From Alterluteimonas quercicellularis (GTDB lineage Bacteria > Pseudomonadota > Gammaproteobacteria > Xanthomonadales > Xanthomonadaceae): a stretch of DNA of 50,792 nucleotides. Each line of letters begins with the position of its first letter. Position 1 is the first letter of the stretch. A program made the position numbers and the translations under genes. Location of the stretch: the NCBI RefSeq assembly GCF_021191635.1, contig NZ_JAIWPR010000021.1, positions 1 through 50,792 of the forward strand. The letters run 5' to 3'. The notes under the pieces are model-generated. The model searched no databases, had not been told where the DNA came from, and was given only the letters and a program-made list of their open reading frames with translations. Positions 28,670 through 38,093 of the stretch are shown here, in pieces.

Positions 28670-29011
28670 TCAATCGTCGCGATCACGTGTAGGCGGCAAC
28701 CGCGCATCGAGCCGGCGGCGCTGCGGATCGTCCTCGTACACCCGGACCCGGCCGCGTTCGTCCAGCATCTTGATCCGGTTGATCTCGCGGCCGTCGATGT
28801 GCATCGCCTCCGCGCTCAGCACCTCGCCGCGCGCGGCGCTGCGGACGTGGCGGATGGACTCGGTCATCGCGTCCTGGCCGCGCGGCGGCGGCGGTCGCAC
28901 GCGTTCCTGTCGCGGGCCCTCCGGCCGACCCTGCGCCTGCGCCAACCCGCTTCCCGCCAGCAGGGCGGCGGCGAGCAGGCAGGTCGGCAGCGGGCGGAAC
29001 GGTGCGGGCAT
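28670..29011 (-). CDS. PepSY-like periplasmic protein
   Basis: The 113-residue exported protein has a signal peptide (LPTCLLAAALLAGSGLAQAQ), a Pro/Arg-rich linker and one PepSY-type unit (ESIRHVRSAARGEVLSAEAM ... INRIKMLDERGRVRVYED). PepSY units are found as periplasmic inhibitors or sensors, and small PepSY proteins often precede PhoPQ-like systems in this group. The start at 29011 leaves a normal leader. It is followed by phoP after 56 bp on the same strand, which suggests it modulates or is controlled by that system. Confidence 0.8.
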   Translation of the reverse strand: MPAPFRPLPTCLLAAALLAGSGLAQAQGRPEGPRQERVRPPPPRGQDAMTESIRHVRSAARGEVLSAEAMHIDGREINRIKMLDERGRVRVYEDDPQRRRLDARLPPTRDRDD

Positions 29012-29173
29012 CGGGAGTCCGGAGGGTCCGTCGGGAAAGAGGGGTGTCCCACGCGACAGCGAAGGACGCCCCGGATTGTCGAAATCGGGCAGTGAATCCG
29101 TCCTTAACTTTTCCGTCAACACCCTGACCCGGTTCAGCGGCGAGCCCTGTCGGTGATGGAGAGGTGGAGCGCG

Positions 29174-30232
<1,059 letters not shown>

Positions 30233-30265
30233 GATCGGTCAATTTCGGGAGTTTTCGGGGCGAAG

Positions 30266-30303
30266 GTGTAACGCGTAGTGCAACATTCGGCTCGTTGTTA
30301 CAC
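30266..30303. promoter_or_regulatory. inverted repeat in the dusA/integrase divergent region
   Basis: GTGTAAC (30266-30272) and GTTACAC (30297-30303) are separated by 24 bp, between the dusA start and the integrase remnant. It may be an integrase arm site or an operator left from the intact island. The replacement promoter of dusA must lie in this same 80-bp stretch. Confidence 0.4.
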
Positions 30304-30310
30304 TCCGGGC

Positions 30311-30394
30311 GTGGGCTCAATTCTCACCCGGCGCCGGAAGAACGGATCAACAGGTTACACGGCCATCATTCGCGTTAAGCGCGATGGCAAGTAG
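30311..30394 (+). pseudogene. N-terminal remnant of a dusA-type tyrosine integrase
   Basis: A GTG-initiated 27-codon reading frame encodes MGSILTRRRKNGSTGYTAII followed by RVKRDGK and a TAG. The pattern of a short basic start, then G-Y-T-A-x-I-R-[VI]-K-R-[DN]-G, is the beginning of the arm-binding domain of phage-type integrases found in dusA islands. Position and direction, just inside the left attachment repeat and reading into the island, are what is expected. The frame stops exactly where the IS3 terminal repeat begins (about 30392), so the IS supplies the stop and removed the rest of the gene. Confidence 0.7.
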
Positions 30395-31245
30395 ACCGCC
30401 TAGATTTCCGTAGACACTCAGTTGCCGCTCTGCGCATAGCGCCTTTCGAACTCTACCGGTGAGACACCGCCGGCGGAACCGTGCCGGCGGATCGGGTTGT
30501 AGAACATCTCAATGTAGTCGAACAGGTCGGTGCGTGCCGCCTGCCGGCTCGGGTAGATCCGCCGCTTGATCCGCTCCTTCTTCAACACGCTGAAGAAGCT
30601 CTCGGCCACGGCGTTGTCGTGGCAGTTCCCTCGACGGCTCATGCTCGGCACCATCCGGCGCGCCCTTCAGGAACGACTGCCAATCGCTGCTGGTGAACTG
30701 GCAGCCCTGGTCGGAGTGCACCAGCACGCCCGGGCCCGGCTTGCGTCGCCAAGCCGCAGCCACCAGCGCCTGCAGCCCCAGGTCGCTGGTCATCGTCGGC
30801 GCTGTCGCCCAGCCCTCGATCTGCCGCGAGTACAGGTCCATCACCGCCGCCAGGAACAGCTAGCCCTCGTCGGTGCGGATGTAGGTGATGTCCGTGACCC
30901 AGACCCGGTTCGGGGCGTCCGGGGTGAAATCGCGGTTGAGCACGTTCGCCACCACGCCGACTGGACCGCCCCGATGGCGTGGCTTGCGGCCGTAGCCCAC
31001 TTGTGCTCGCAGGCCTTCGGCCTGCATCAGCCGCCGGACGCGGTGTCGGCTGCAGGTCTCACCGGCCTCGCGCAGGTCTAGGGTGATCTTGCGATGGCCA
31101 TAGACGCCACCGCTGGCCAGCCAGTGGCGCCTAATCAGCCCCAGCAACCGCTGGTCCTCGCGCTCGCGGGCGTGCGCACGCATGAACGCCTACTTCGCCT
31201 TTACCCCTTGGCAAAGTACGCGGCGGCATTTTTTTGTTCTTCTCC
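30392..31245 (-). pseudogene. degenerate IS3-family insertion sequence (orfA scrap and broken orfB)
   Basis: The minus strand encodes an IS3 orfB in pieces. The catalytic D, D and E blocks are visible as VWVTDITYI, VLVHSDQGCQFTS and NCHDNAVAESFFSVLKKE. The reading frame is broken by a TAG at 30860-30862 (after RTDEG), a frameshift near 30655 between WQSFLK and PSMSRRG, and a further stop near 31192. A fragment ending KNAAAYFAKG (31201-31245) is the tail of orfA. The end TAGACCGCCTAGATTTCCG (from 30392) looks like the IS3 terminal inverted repeat. The other end was lost where ISL3-type sequence begins. Not capable of transposition. Confidence 0.85.
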
Positions 31246-31336
31246 CACCTGAAGGGAAAGAGGCGCACGGCCGACCGGGCAGACTTGCTGTTGTCTAGGC
31301 AACAAACTGGGGCCGGCCGTGGCCGAGAGGGATTGT

Positions 31337-31964
31337 ATGGCCCAGCTGGGAGGCTGGGAGGGATACGAGGTATCGAACTGGCACCGTGAGCAGCGAGGAG
31401 CAGCCAGCTGGCTCGTGATCGCGGTGGTGGCGCCATCAGGTGCGCCGGGCTGTTGCTCTGGTTGCGGCCAGCCAGTGGCCTCGGTCCACGACCGCAGGTG
31501 GCGTCGCATCCGCGACCTGCCGATATTTGGCGACCCGGTGGAACTGCGCGTGCAGCGGCGGCGCCTGGCCTGTTCCCGTTGTGGCCCCCGCCTGGAGCAT
31601 CTGGCCTGGCTGGACCTGCATGCCCGAGTGACTCGACGCCTGGCCCGGAGCTCGGCCCGTCTGTGCGCGGTGACCTCGGTGCGGCATGCTGCCGGCTGGC
31701 ACGGCCTGGACTGGAAGACGGCCAAGGCTATCGACATGAAGGAACTGGAGCGCACGTTGGGCCCAACGGAGCTGGAGGGCGTGCGGTTGCTGGAGATGGA
31801 CGAGGTCGCGATCCAGAAGGGCCATCGCTACGCCACGGTGGTGGTGGACGTGGAGCGCAAGCGGGTGCTATGGGTGGGACGCGGGCGCTCGCGAGCAGAA
31901 GTGCGACCGTTCTTCGAACTGCTCGGCCCACGGCGCTGCGCGCAGATCCAGGCGGTGGCCATTC
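31337..31964 (+). pseudogene. truncated ISL3-family transposase
   Basis: About 209 codons encode the N-terminal half of an ISL3 transposase. A zinc-binding region (CCSGCGQPV ... CSRCGP) is followed by DLPIFGDPVELRVQRRRLAC, LLEMDEVAIQKGHRYATVVV (first catalytic Asp) and RVLWVGRGRSRAEVRPFFEL. Homology stops after QIQAVAI at about 31963, where an unrelated sequence takes over, so the second half including the remaining acidic residues is missing. The element has no right end here. Confidence 0.85.
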
Positions 31965-32177
31965 GGAGGCCGCCTGGCCTCCCTTGGCTCGGGCGCCGGC
32001 AAGATGTTGGCCACCGGCCATTCCAAGCGAGCGATCACTTCGGGGAACAGTGCCGTCGGCAAGGCAATCGGTTCTACCGCCGCCAGCACTGCCAGAGCAG
32101 CCAACCGCTTGGTGAAGAAGGGATTCGAGATGGCAAGGAAGAGATCCCTTGCAACGAACACCGTCAGGGCAGGCTGA
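31965..32177 (+). pseudogene. 3' remnant of an unidentified gene
   Basis: Directly after the ISL3 breakpoint an open frame of 70 codons runs to a TGA, starting GGRLASLGSGAGKM and continuing with HSKRAITSGNSAVGKAIGS and RAANRLVKKGFEMARKRS. It is Ala/Lys/Arg-rich and helical in character. No start codon context is present, so it is probably the C-terminal end of a gene cut by the transposon. I do not recognise it. An opposite-strand reading of the same DNA (FIQPALTVFVARDLF) is the alternative. Confidence 0.35.
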
Positions 32178-32198
32178 ATGAAGTCCAAGGGATGTAGC

Positions 32199-32234
32199 GT
32201 GTTGTATGTTGTATTGCGCTACAACATACAACAC
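32199..32234. promoter_or_regulatory. 36-bp perfect palindrome built of four TGTTGTA heptads
   Basis: Two tandem copies of TGTTGTA (32200-32206 and 32207-32213) face two inverted copies (32220-32226 and 32227-32233) across a TTGCGC hexamer. The 15-bp arms are perfectly complementary. Tandem and inverted heptads are typical operators of ribbon-helix-helix repressors of plasmids and islands; a transcript from either strand could also fold into a hairpin, but without a U tract. Confidence 0.6.
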
Positions 32235-32473
32235 GGCTTCCTGATGCGAAGTCGCCAGCACTGACAAGGCGGGCTACCGAACCGTGAAGGTCGGATACAA
32301 GATGGGCAGAAAGCGGTTCAAAGCGCCTAACACGATAGCGGCGACCTAATGCAATCCGGCTCCGGCTCCTGGGGATGGAACGAGCCATCCCCTACGGTCG
32401 CCGAGTCTATCTGTAGCTACGTGAGGCATCGACGTCTGGCTCAATCCGGAATCGAATGGTCTTGGCCCGGACT
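32235..32473. other. 239-bp non-coding stretch downstream of the island operon
   Basis: No credible gene. It contains nested dyads: GGGGATGG/CCATCCCC with a 6-nt loop (32371-32392) inside GGCGACC/GGTCGCC (about 32340 and 32396). It could hold the terminator of the minus-strand operon, but no T tract follows. Confidence 0.4.
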
Positions 32474-33331
32474 TTAAGCTGCTTCAGCCCGCGACGGTAC
32501 GATCTCTACCGGAAGACGCAGTTGTTTGGAGAAGAACATCACTTCGGCGCCTTCGTAACGGCTCTGAGCGCTGTAGCGCAACCCAAACGTGCGATAGCGA
32601 TAGGCTTGGTACATCTTCCGAATCTCGGGCACGTTGTCGTAGGACACGATCCAGTGCTGCTGGATCATCGCGACCTGCTGGGCAATTGCCACATGGTCGT
32701 CGTGCCCATAATGGTCTTCGTACAATCCCTTGCCTTTCACGTAGTACGGCGGGTCGAGGTAAACCAACGACCGCTTCGGCAGGGTAGGCAGCAGCTCCGT
32801 GATCAAATCGCTTGCGTCGAGTCGATGCAAGGAAATGCTGTGCCGAAGCGCAGCAATGCGTTCGATCCGATAGATCAAGTTAGCCTTATTGAAGCGAGCA
32901 TTCAGCTTCCACGGACCATCCTGACCCTTGCCGCCGATGACACCCCCCATGATGATTCCGGAGCGGTTGGTCCGATTGAGGAAGAAGGTGGAGTAGCCGA
33001 GATCCAGGGGGTCGGCATCGGGATCCTGCTGGACCGCTCGCTGCCGATGCCAATGTGCCATTGACACCCGTTCGCTGCGAATGCGTGCGCACAGGCGGTC
33101 GGTATCGTTGAGCACGGCCGACCAGAACGCGTGCACCGACCGGTTGAGGTCGTTGATGTGAACATGCGATGCGTACTCGAGCATCAGCAGCGACAACGCG
33201 ACCGCGGACCCGCCGGCGTAAGGCTCGACGTAGTGACCGCCGGTCAGGCCGTTGGTCTCCATGATGTTGGCGACGCACTGGGACAGCCGGCCTTTGCCGC
33301 CGGGGTAGCGCAAAGGAGTATTGAACTGCAT
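32474..33331 (-). CDS. D12-class N6-adenine DNA methyltransferase
   Basis: The 285-residue Dam-like enzyme transfers a methyl group from SAM to adenine in a short DNA target. The N-terminal YPGGK motif is at 9-13, the SAM-binding EPYAGGSAVAL at 36-46, FFLNRTNRSGI at 117-127, and the catalytic DPPY at 193-196. Start at 33331 (MQFNTPLRYPGGK), the usual beginning for the class. It is last in a five-gene minus-strand series, 61 bp after the ParB-like gene. No restriction enzyme is adjacent, so it may be an orphan methylase, the modification half of the ParB-like pair, or an island anti-restriction function. Recognition site unknown. Confidence 0.92.
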   Translation of the reverse strand: MQFNTPLRYPGGKGRLSQCVANIMETNGLTGGHYVEPYAGGSAVALSLLMLEYASHVHINDLNRSVHAFWSAVLNDTDRLCARIRSERVSMAHWHRQRAVQQDPDADPLDLGYSTFFLNRTNRSGIIMGGVIGGKGQDGPWKLNARFNKANLIYRIERIAALRHSISLHRLDASDLITELLPTLPKRSLVYLDPPYYVKGKGLYEDHYGHDDHVAIAQQVAMIQQHWIVSYDNVPEIRKMYQAYRYRTFGLRYSAQSRYEGAEVMFFSKQLRLPVEIVPSRAEAA

Positions 33332-33392
33332 GAACGCTTCCCGAGGTCTTTGCCAAGAGTTGGATAGCAAAAATTGACGCTGATGGACAGCG

Positions 33393-34769
33393 CTATCTCT
33401 TCAGCGTCTGCAGGGTGTCGAACAGCAACGACAAGTACGGGTGCCAACGCGCCCAGATACGCTTGACCTCCTTGGGGTCGGGGTCAGACTTGATGTGGTG
33501 GATGAAGTCGTGGAGCGCCTCTACGGAATGGAGCGCATCGCTCGTCGACAAGGCCTTGCGAGCCTCCTTCAGCGACGGATCATTGCCGGTAGGGTCCAGC
33601 AGCTTCAGCGCGACGCTGATTTTCTCCTTGAGCGAGATGCCCATGTCGGACCAGTAGCGTCGACCCTTGTCGGCGTGCCCTTTCGGCAGCGGGGCTTTGG
33701 CCTTGGTCAGGTAGTGGTCGGTGCTCAGTTCCAGGAACACTCGGGTCAGGATCGCCGCGCTATTGGGGAGGTTGTCCGGGTTCAGGTGCAGCGCCTCTTC
33801 GTACAGCGCGTTCAAGCGCGGCTCCGAGATCACCAGCGTGAACTCCCGACCGCGCAGGGCCAAGGTGGTGCGCTCTAGGGGCGAGGCGGCCCGACGCTTG
33901 GTCTTGGTGGTCCTCGTCGTCTTGTGCCTAGCGGCCCCGATCGGAGGCGGCTCCTCGGTCGGCTCGGCCAAAACCGCGTGGTCGACGAATTCGTCTATGA
34001 AATCCTTGCGATCGGAGAGGTGCCGGATCTTATCGACCGTGAAGCCGGCGACTGCCATGTGCTTGACCATGCGCAGCAGCAGGTCGTCTCCCCGTTTCTG
34101 GTCCCCGTTGCCGTAAGTGATTGCGCCATCCTTCTCGATCTTTACGCCCAGGGCCGAGGCGAGGTACGGCATCTGGAAGACGCGATCTAGGTTCGTGGTC
34201 TGTCGGCTCAAGGACGCTTCCAGCGTCCCAGGAAGCAGGCGACGCGCGCGCAGGTGATCCAGGACCGCGCGGGACGCGCGGATCTTGCCGCGGAACGCGT
34301 CGGCGCGCCCGGTAGCCGTCGCGCCCCACTGGGCAACGCCTCGCCCGCCCAAGTCGCGATGCTTTCGCTCGATCCATACGAACGCGGATTCCTTGTCGTC
34401 CATCACCACGCAGCTAACCCGCTTGAGAGGCTTGATTGCGTACTGCTTGGCAAGCGCGACGAACCGGCTATGCACGCTTGTCCCCGAGGCCAGTGCGGGA
34501 TTCTCCAGAAGCCTGATCGCAGTCATCCGTCGATTTCCTTCGCACACGACAAAATGGCCCTTCTTGTCCGGGTCCGGGCACACGATAAAAAGCTCGGCCG
34601 GGCTGAGCCCCAGCTTGATAATGTCGTCGGCCAGGTTGGCGATGTCCTCGCCTTCCTCCAAGATCATTGCGTGATAGGCATCACGCGTTGTCTCCTGATC
34701 CCCGATCCTGAAGTTCCCCAGATCTACCGACAAGAGCCCGGTTTCGAGCTCCTTCTTCTGCGTTTGCAT
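33393..34769 (-). CDS. ParB/sulfiredoxin-fold domain protein
   Basis: The 458-residue product has an N-terminal ParB-like domain. About residues 12-90 contain LLSVDLGNFRI, EDIANLADDIIKLGLSPAEL and the motif VVCEGNRRMTAIRLLEN at 75-91, equivalent to the GERR box of ParB/Srx proteins. The remainder is helical and basic in the middle (ARHKTTRTTKTKRRAASPLE) with a C-terminal domain I do not recognise. ParB-fold proteins of this size on islands can be nucleases or CTPase/ATPase-type DNA-binding factors rather than partition proteins, and there is no ParA here. Start at 34769 has an AGGGGG site. It lies 92 bp downstream of the PEP-MazG gene. Confidence 0.8.
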   Translation of the reverse strand: MQTQKKELETGLLSVDLGNFRIGDQETTRDAYHAMILEEGEDIANLADDIIKLGLSPAELFIVCPDPDKKGHFVVCEGNRRMTAIRLLENPALASGTSVHSRFVALAKQYAIKPLKRVSCVVMDDKESAFVWIERKHRDLGGRGVAQWGATATGRADAFRGKIRASRAVLDHLRARRLLPGTLEASLSRQTTNLDRVFQMPYLASALGVKIEKDGAITYGNGDQKRGDDLLLRMVKHMAVAGFTVDKIRHLSDRKDFIDEFVDHAVLAEPTEEPPPIGAARHKTTRTTKTKRRAASPLERTTLALRGREFTLVISEPRLNALYEEALHLNPDNLPNSAAILTRVFLELSTDHYLTKAKAPLPKGHADKGRRYWSDMGISLKEKISVALKLLDPTGNDPSLKEARKALSTSDALHSVEALHDFIHHIKSDPDPKEVKRIWARWHPYLSLLFDTLQTLKR

Positions 34770-34861
34770 CGCGCCCCCTTTTACTCCAGTCCTGAGCCAA
34801 GAGCACATAGATCAGTCGTGCTTCGGCCGCACGTCAGCTATGAGCGCCCAGAGCTAAACTA

Positions 34862-37453
34862 TCAACTCCCTTCTGGGAAGGTTTCCTCGTCGTCCTGGTT
34901 CAATGAGAGCGGTAAAGACAGCTGACGGGCCGCTCCGGTCAACCTGACCTTTAACTTCAACGTCGCGCCGTACCTTTCGACGCGCGATCTAAAGAAAATC
35001 TCTTGCGACTCCCCGGCCGCCGTCGGCAATTCGAAAAAATGCTCCCCTGACGAGTAATCGTCCTCGAATGTCGACATCGTTATTGTGACCTGACGTTCGG
35101 CGACGCCGCTCCGATCGATGCGACGGTCCACGTGAAAATCAGCATCAAGTCGCGGCAGATCGACGACGTCGCTAAGCTTCTTCAGCTGCGCACTCCCTTC
35201 ACTAGACTCCACTTGCGTGATCATCGGGGGCGGTAGTGAGGTTCTCACGAGCATTAGGCCCCTTGAAAAGCCACCTCGCTTCTTTCGTTTGGCCGCTTGG
35301 CGGTCCGAAACATCCTCCACCGACAGATGCAAGGCGTGTCTCAACGCATCCACAACTTCTGATAGATCCGCCAATTCGTCGGCCATGTCATCTACAGTTG
35401 TCGCCTGCAGTACTTCATATGCTTCCTCGACAACCTTTCTCTTCAACGAGGTGATCAGGGCGTCACCTCGAAGCTCGAAGACCTGCACAGCTTCACCGTG
35501 CTGCCTGATCTCATCCGGAATCTTATCTCTGACGAGCTTATTAAACTCAGCGACTTCCTCGGACACGCCGAATAAGTCGACACACTCGACGTTGCAACCT
35601 TCTCTAGAGAGCATGTGATAAAAATGGGAGAGCACGCCACCACTTAGCTCAACAACGTAGCGATGCGACTTTGCGTGAGCGGCCAACTCATTCACGAAGT
35701 CCCGAGAACGAATAATGGTCTCGTCCTTAGGATCAATCACGACTCGCTCGACTAACGCCCCCCCCTCCACGTCTCGCACGAGCTCCGTCCAGTCTTTCTT
35801 ATCTGATACTGTTCTGATTTGTGCGGAGTTGATCTTTGTTCTTGGCGCCGCTTTTTTGTAACCACTGGAATCCGGCTGCCAATCCTCATGATACCAGGGC
35901 ATCACGGCGTTCAGACCTTGAGTCTCATCCACGCCGATAAACCACATCACCACGACTGGCTTCCCTGCGCTAATCGCGATTCTTCTCGAAGTCCAAGCGA
36001 TCTCTTTGACCCAGGCATCGTGCTTGATGCTTCGCCTCCAATCTGGCCCAACTGCCGTTTCATGGACCTTCCATTCTCCCTGCTCGTTCGGCGCCACAAA
36101 CTTACCCTTAAAGCGCTCTCGCCGCAGAAGTATTTTGGCGGACTCCAGCTTCGCACCATCAAGGCTGAGGCTATTCGTATCCACATCGAACACGTCGTGA
36201 GCGAAGCAATACAATCCCTCGGGAATTCCCCAAAGCGACTCTATTCGCGAACGCCGGTCGTCCGGGGTCGCCTGACACCATGCCGAGGCAATCGCGGGAA
36301 TAAAGTGATGTCCGATGAGAATCGTAAGATCGGCTTCCGGCACTGACGTCATCACCTCTCTAAAGGTGGACCTGAGCCACTCAATGGCGGCCTCGACGCT
36401 ACGTAACTCGTCACTCCTCGGGAGCATCTGGCGCTTATCTCGAGGAAGCCCGCTAGCGTCTGTTCTCAGTACAAAAGGATATGCACATAGGACCGCGAGA
36501 TCGTCCCGCAACTCGGGCGTTATCTCGCCATGCTCAATGAGGCGAGCAACAACATCTTGATCTTCGAGTACATAGAACACCGGCATCGCGTAACCCAAAC
36601 TCGCATAGAGCCTAGCGTTATCGAGCTTTGGATAAGCTGGCACATCGTCCGGGGCGGATGGAACGAACGTTCGGAGCTGACTTGCGGTAATAGAAGGGCG
36701 ATGCCGGGTGCTCACTAGCGAAGACGGGTGGACGCCGGCGCCAGATTCAGCTATCAGATCTAGCTGCACCACCCAGACCGCAGCGCCATCCCAGACCCAC
36801 TCAATCAAAGCGCGCGAGTTAGTGACCCAGGCTGCCACTGCCCTCAAGCCATGCGGGACATGAGCAAAGGCGTCGGCGGTAAGGGGGCTATCGTCCTTGA
36901 GGTCCGCATTTCGCCACTTACGTACGCCGAGAGGCCGCAGCACGTCGCCCTCCACCTCATACATCCAGTCCCGCGGCTGCCTTTGAAGCCGCCGCTCATT
37001 GGACAGATGCCCCTTTTTTCTTGCGTGTACTCGCCGCTGAATTACAAAATGAATCGTTTGGCGATCCATTTCCTCCAGAAATACAGTCGATTCTTGAAGG
37101 GCCCAGATCGCTTCGCAGACAAGGCCGGAGTGGACTTCCGTAGAGTCCAGTGAGCCACGTTCTTGGACGCCCTCTAGGGTCCCACTGGACCGCACCCAAA
37201 CAAAGTCATCCTTGCCCATACCGGCCAGGGCCGCTGCACGCTCGATCGCGCCACGACATGGAGGACAATTTCCGGAGACGACAAAAAATTCGGGCACCCA
37301 ACTTTGTGGCAACCGAAGTAGGCCTAAAGCTTTCAGGCCGATCAGCTCTGACGCGACCCCGTCAGGTTCAAGCGTTTGTATCTCCGAGCCACTGACGAGA
37401 ATGACCGATCGATTGAACGCCAGCCGACGAGTCCTTTCACCACGACTGTCCAT
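34862..37453 (-). CDS. PEP/pyruvate-binding (ATP-grasp-like) and MazG-like NTP pyrophosphohydrolase fusion
   Basis: The 863-residue product has several domains. Residues about 30-170 resemble the ATP-binding N-domain of PEP synthase/PPDK (GLKALGLLRLPQSWVPEFFVVSG, VWVRSSG at 86-91, FVIQRRV). A second related unit spans about 280-425 (VLRTDASGLPRDKRQMLPRS near 328, LWGIPEGLY). A middle region contains a conserved-looking VVELSGGVLSHFYHMLSREG (about 600-619). Residues about 637-735 are an all-alpha NTP pyrophosphohydrolase (NKLVRDKIPDEI, EExxE at 676-680, ExxD at 693-696, KRGGF). A beta-rich tail completes it. No phospho-His swivel or PEP-cleaving TIM barrel is present, so it is not a normal PEP synthase. 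The start at 37453 is 1 bp after the upstream stop. Function unknown; enzymatic nucleotide chemistry is likely. Confidence 0.8.
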   Translation of the reverse strand: MDSRGERTRRLAFNRSVILVSGSEIQTLEPDGVASELIGLKALGLLRLPQSWVPEFFVVSGNCPPCRGAIERAAALAGMGKDDFVWVRSSGTLEGVQERGSLDSTEVHSGLVCEAIWALQESTVFLEEMDRQTIHFVIQRRVHARKKGHLSNERRLQRQPRDWMYEVEGDVLRPLGVRKWRNADLKDDSPLTADAFAHVPHGLRAVAAWVTNSRALIEWVWDGAAVWVVQLDLIAESGAGVHPSSLVSTRHRPSITASQLRTFVPSAPDDVPAYPKLDNARLYASLGYAMPVFYVLEDQDVVARLIEHGEITPELRDDLAVLCAYPFVLRTDASGLPRDKRQMLPRSDELRSVEAAIEWLRSTFREVMTSVPEADLTILIGHHFIPAIASAWCQATPDDRRSRIESLWGIPEGLYCFAHDVFDVDTNSLSLDGAKLESAKILLRRERFKGKFVAPNEQGEWKVHETAVGPDWRRSIKHDAWVKEIAWTSRRIAISAGKPVVVMWFIGVDETQGLNAVMPWYHEDWQPDSSGYKKAAPRTKINSAQIRTVSDKKDWTELVRDVEGGALVERVVIDPKDETIIRSRDFVNELAAHAKSHRYVVELSGGVLSHFYHMLSREGCNVECVDLFGVSEEVAEFNKLVRDKIPDEIRQHGEAVQVFELRGDALITSLKRKVVEEAYEVLQATTVDDMADELADLSEVVDALRHALHLSVEDVSDRQAAKRKKRGGFSRGLMLVRTSLPPPMITQVESSEGSAQLKKLSDVVDLPRLDADFHVDRRIDRSGVAERQVTITMSTFEDDYSSGEHFFELPTAAGESQEIFFRSRVERYGATLKLKVRLTGAARQLSLPLSLNQDDEETFPEGS

Positions 37454-37454
37454 T

Positions 37455-38093
37455 TCAAGACACCCCGTCAGCGACGTTCCTTTTTTGAGGAGGGTGCGTT
37501 GGCAAACCGAAGAGCGTGTTTGCGATCTCTTGCATCTTCCTCGATGCGCTATCCGCGAAGTAGCCGGCAATAAACCCTAGAGACACGAACGACGCCCCTC
37601 CTGGCGCGGCGCCCATAGTGAATCCGAAAAGTCCTGCTGCCGCGAGAGCGCCGAAGCCGAAAGCGATTCCGCCTGCCAGCCATGGCGAGAATAGTCGCCA
37701 CAGTCGGCGATCGACATTCCACCAACCTCTTGCAACGACCTTGTACAGGTACTTCAGTCCGAACAACGACCCACCCATCACGCCTGAGAAAAACAAATAG
37801 GCGTAACGTCTCAACGTGGACGGATTGCACTGCTCGCAGCCAGCAAGCCAGAAAATATCCCCCCGCCAAGTCAGCAGAATCCCGACTAGGCTCGCCACGA
37901 ATATGCCAACTACATACGTTGCTTCAAAGTAGATTTGTCTAACGGCGTCCGGCGGCCAACGCGATTTCCAATAGAACTGCTTCCGCTCATCATCATTGAT
38001 CAATTCGTCATCAGGCTGGGCTGAGACGGAGTTCTTTTCGGCTTCTTCTGCAATGGCTGCAGCATCACCGTGAGATTGCTCGGATTCGGACAT
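37455..38093 (-). CDS. four-helix membrane protein of the island operon
   Basis: The 212-residue product has an acidic N-terminal cytosolic region (about 1-55), then four probable membrane helices: IYFEATYVVGIFVASLVGIL, YAYLFFSGVMGGSLFGLKYL, WLAGGIAFGFGALAAAGLFG and ASFVSLGFIAGYFADSASRK. A Cys pair (GCEQC) sits in the first loop. I know no family. The start overlaps the HIT stop (TGATG) and it ends 1 bp before the PEP-MazG start, so the three are translated together. Small multi-helix membrane proteins paired with nucleotide enzymes are often effectors of defence systems; here that is inference. Confidence 0.75.
   Translation of the reverse strand: MSESEQSHGDAAAIAEEAEKNSVSAQPDDELINDDERKQFYWKSRWPPDAVRQIYFEATYVVGIFVASLVGILLTWRGDIFWLAGCEQCNPSTLRRYAYLFFSGVMGGSLFGLKYLYKVVARGWWNVDRRLWRLFSPWLAGGIAFGFGALAAAGLFGFTMGAAPGGASFVSLGFIAGYFADSASRKMQEIANTLFGLPTHPPQKRNVADGVS

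Noticed and set aside
33393..34769. Plasmid or chromosome partition ParB
   Set aside because: There is no ParA neighbour, only the N-terminal ParB-like domain is recognisable, and the rest does not look like the ParB helix-turn-helix and dimer domains.
34862..37453. A metabolic PEP synthase or pyruvate phosphate dikinase
   Set aside because: The phospho-His swivel domain and the C-terminal PEP-binding barrel are missing, the ATP-grasp-like unit is duplicated, and a MazG-like domain is fused instead.
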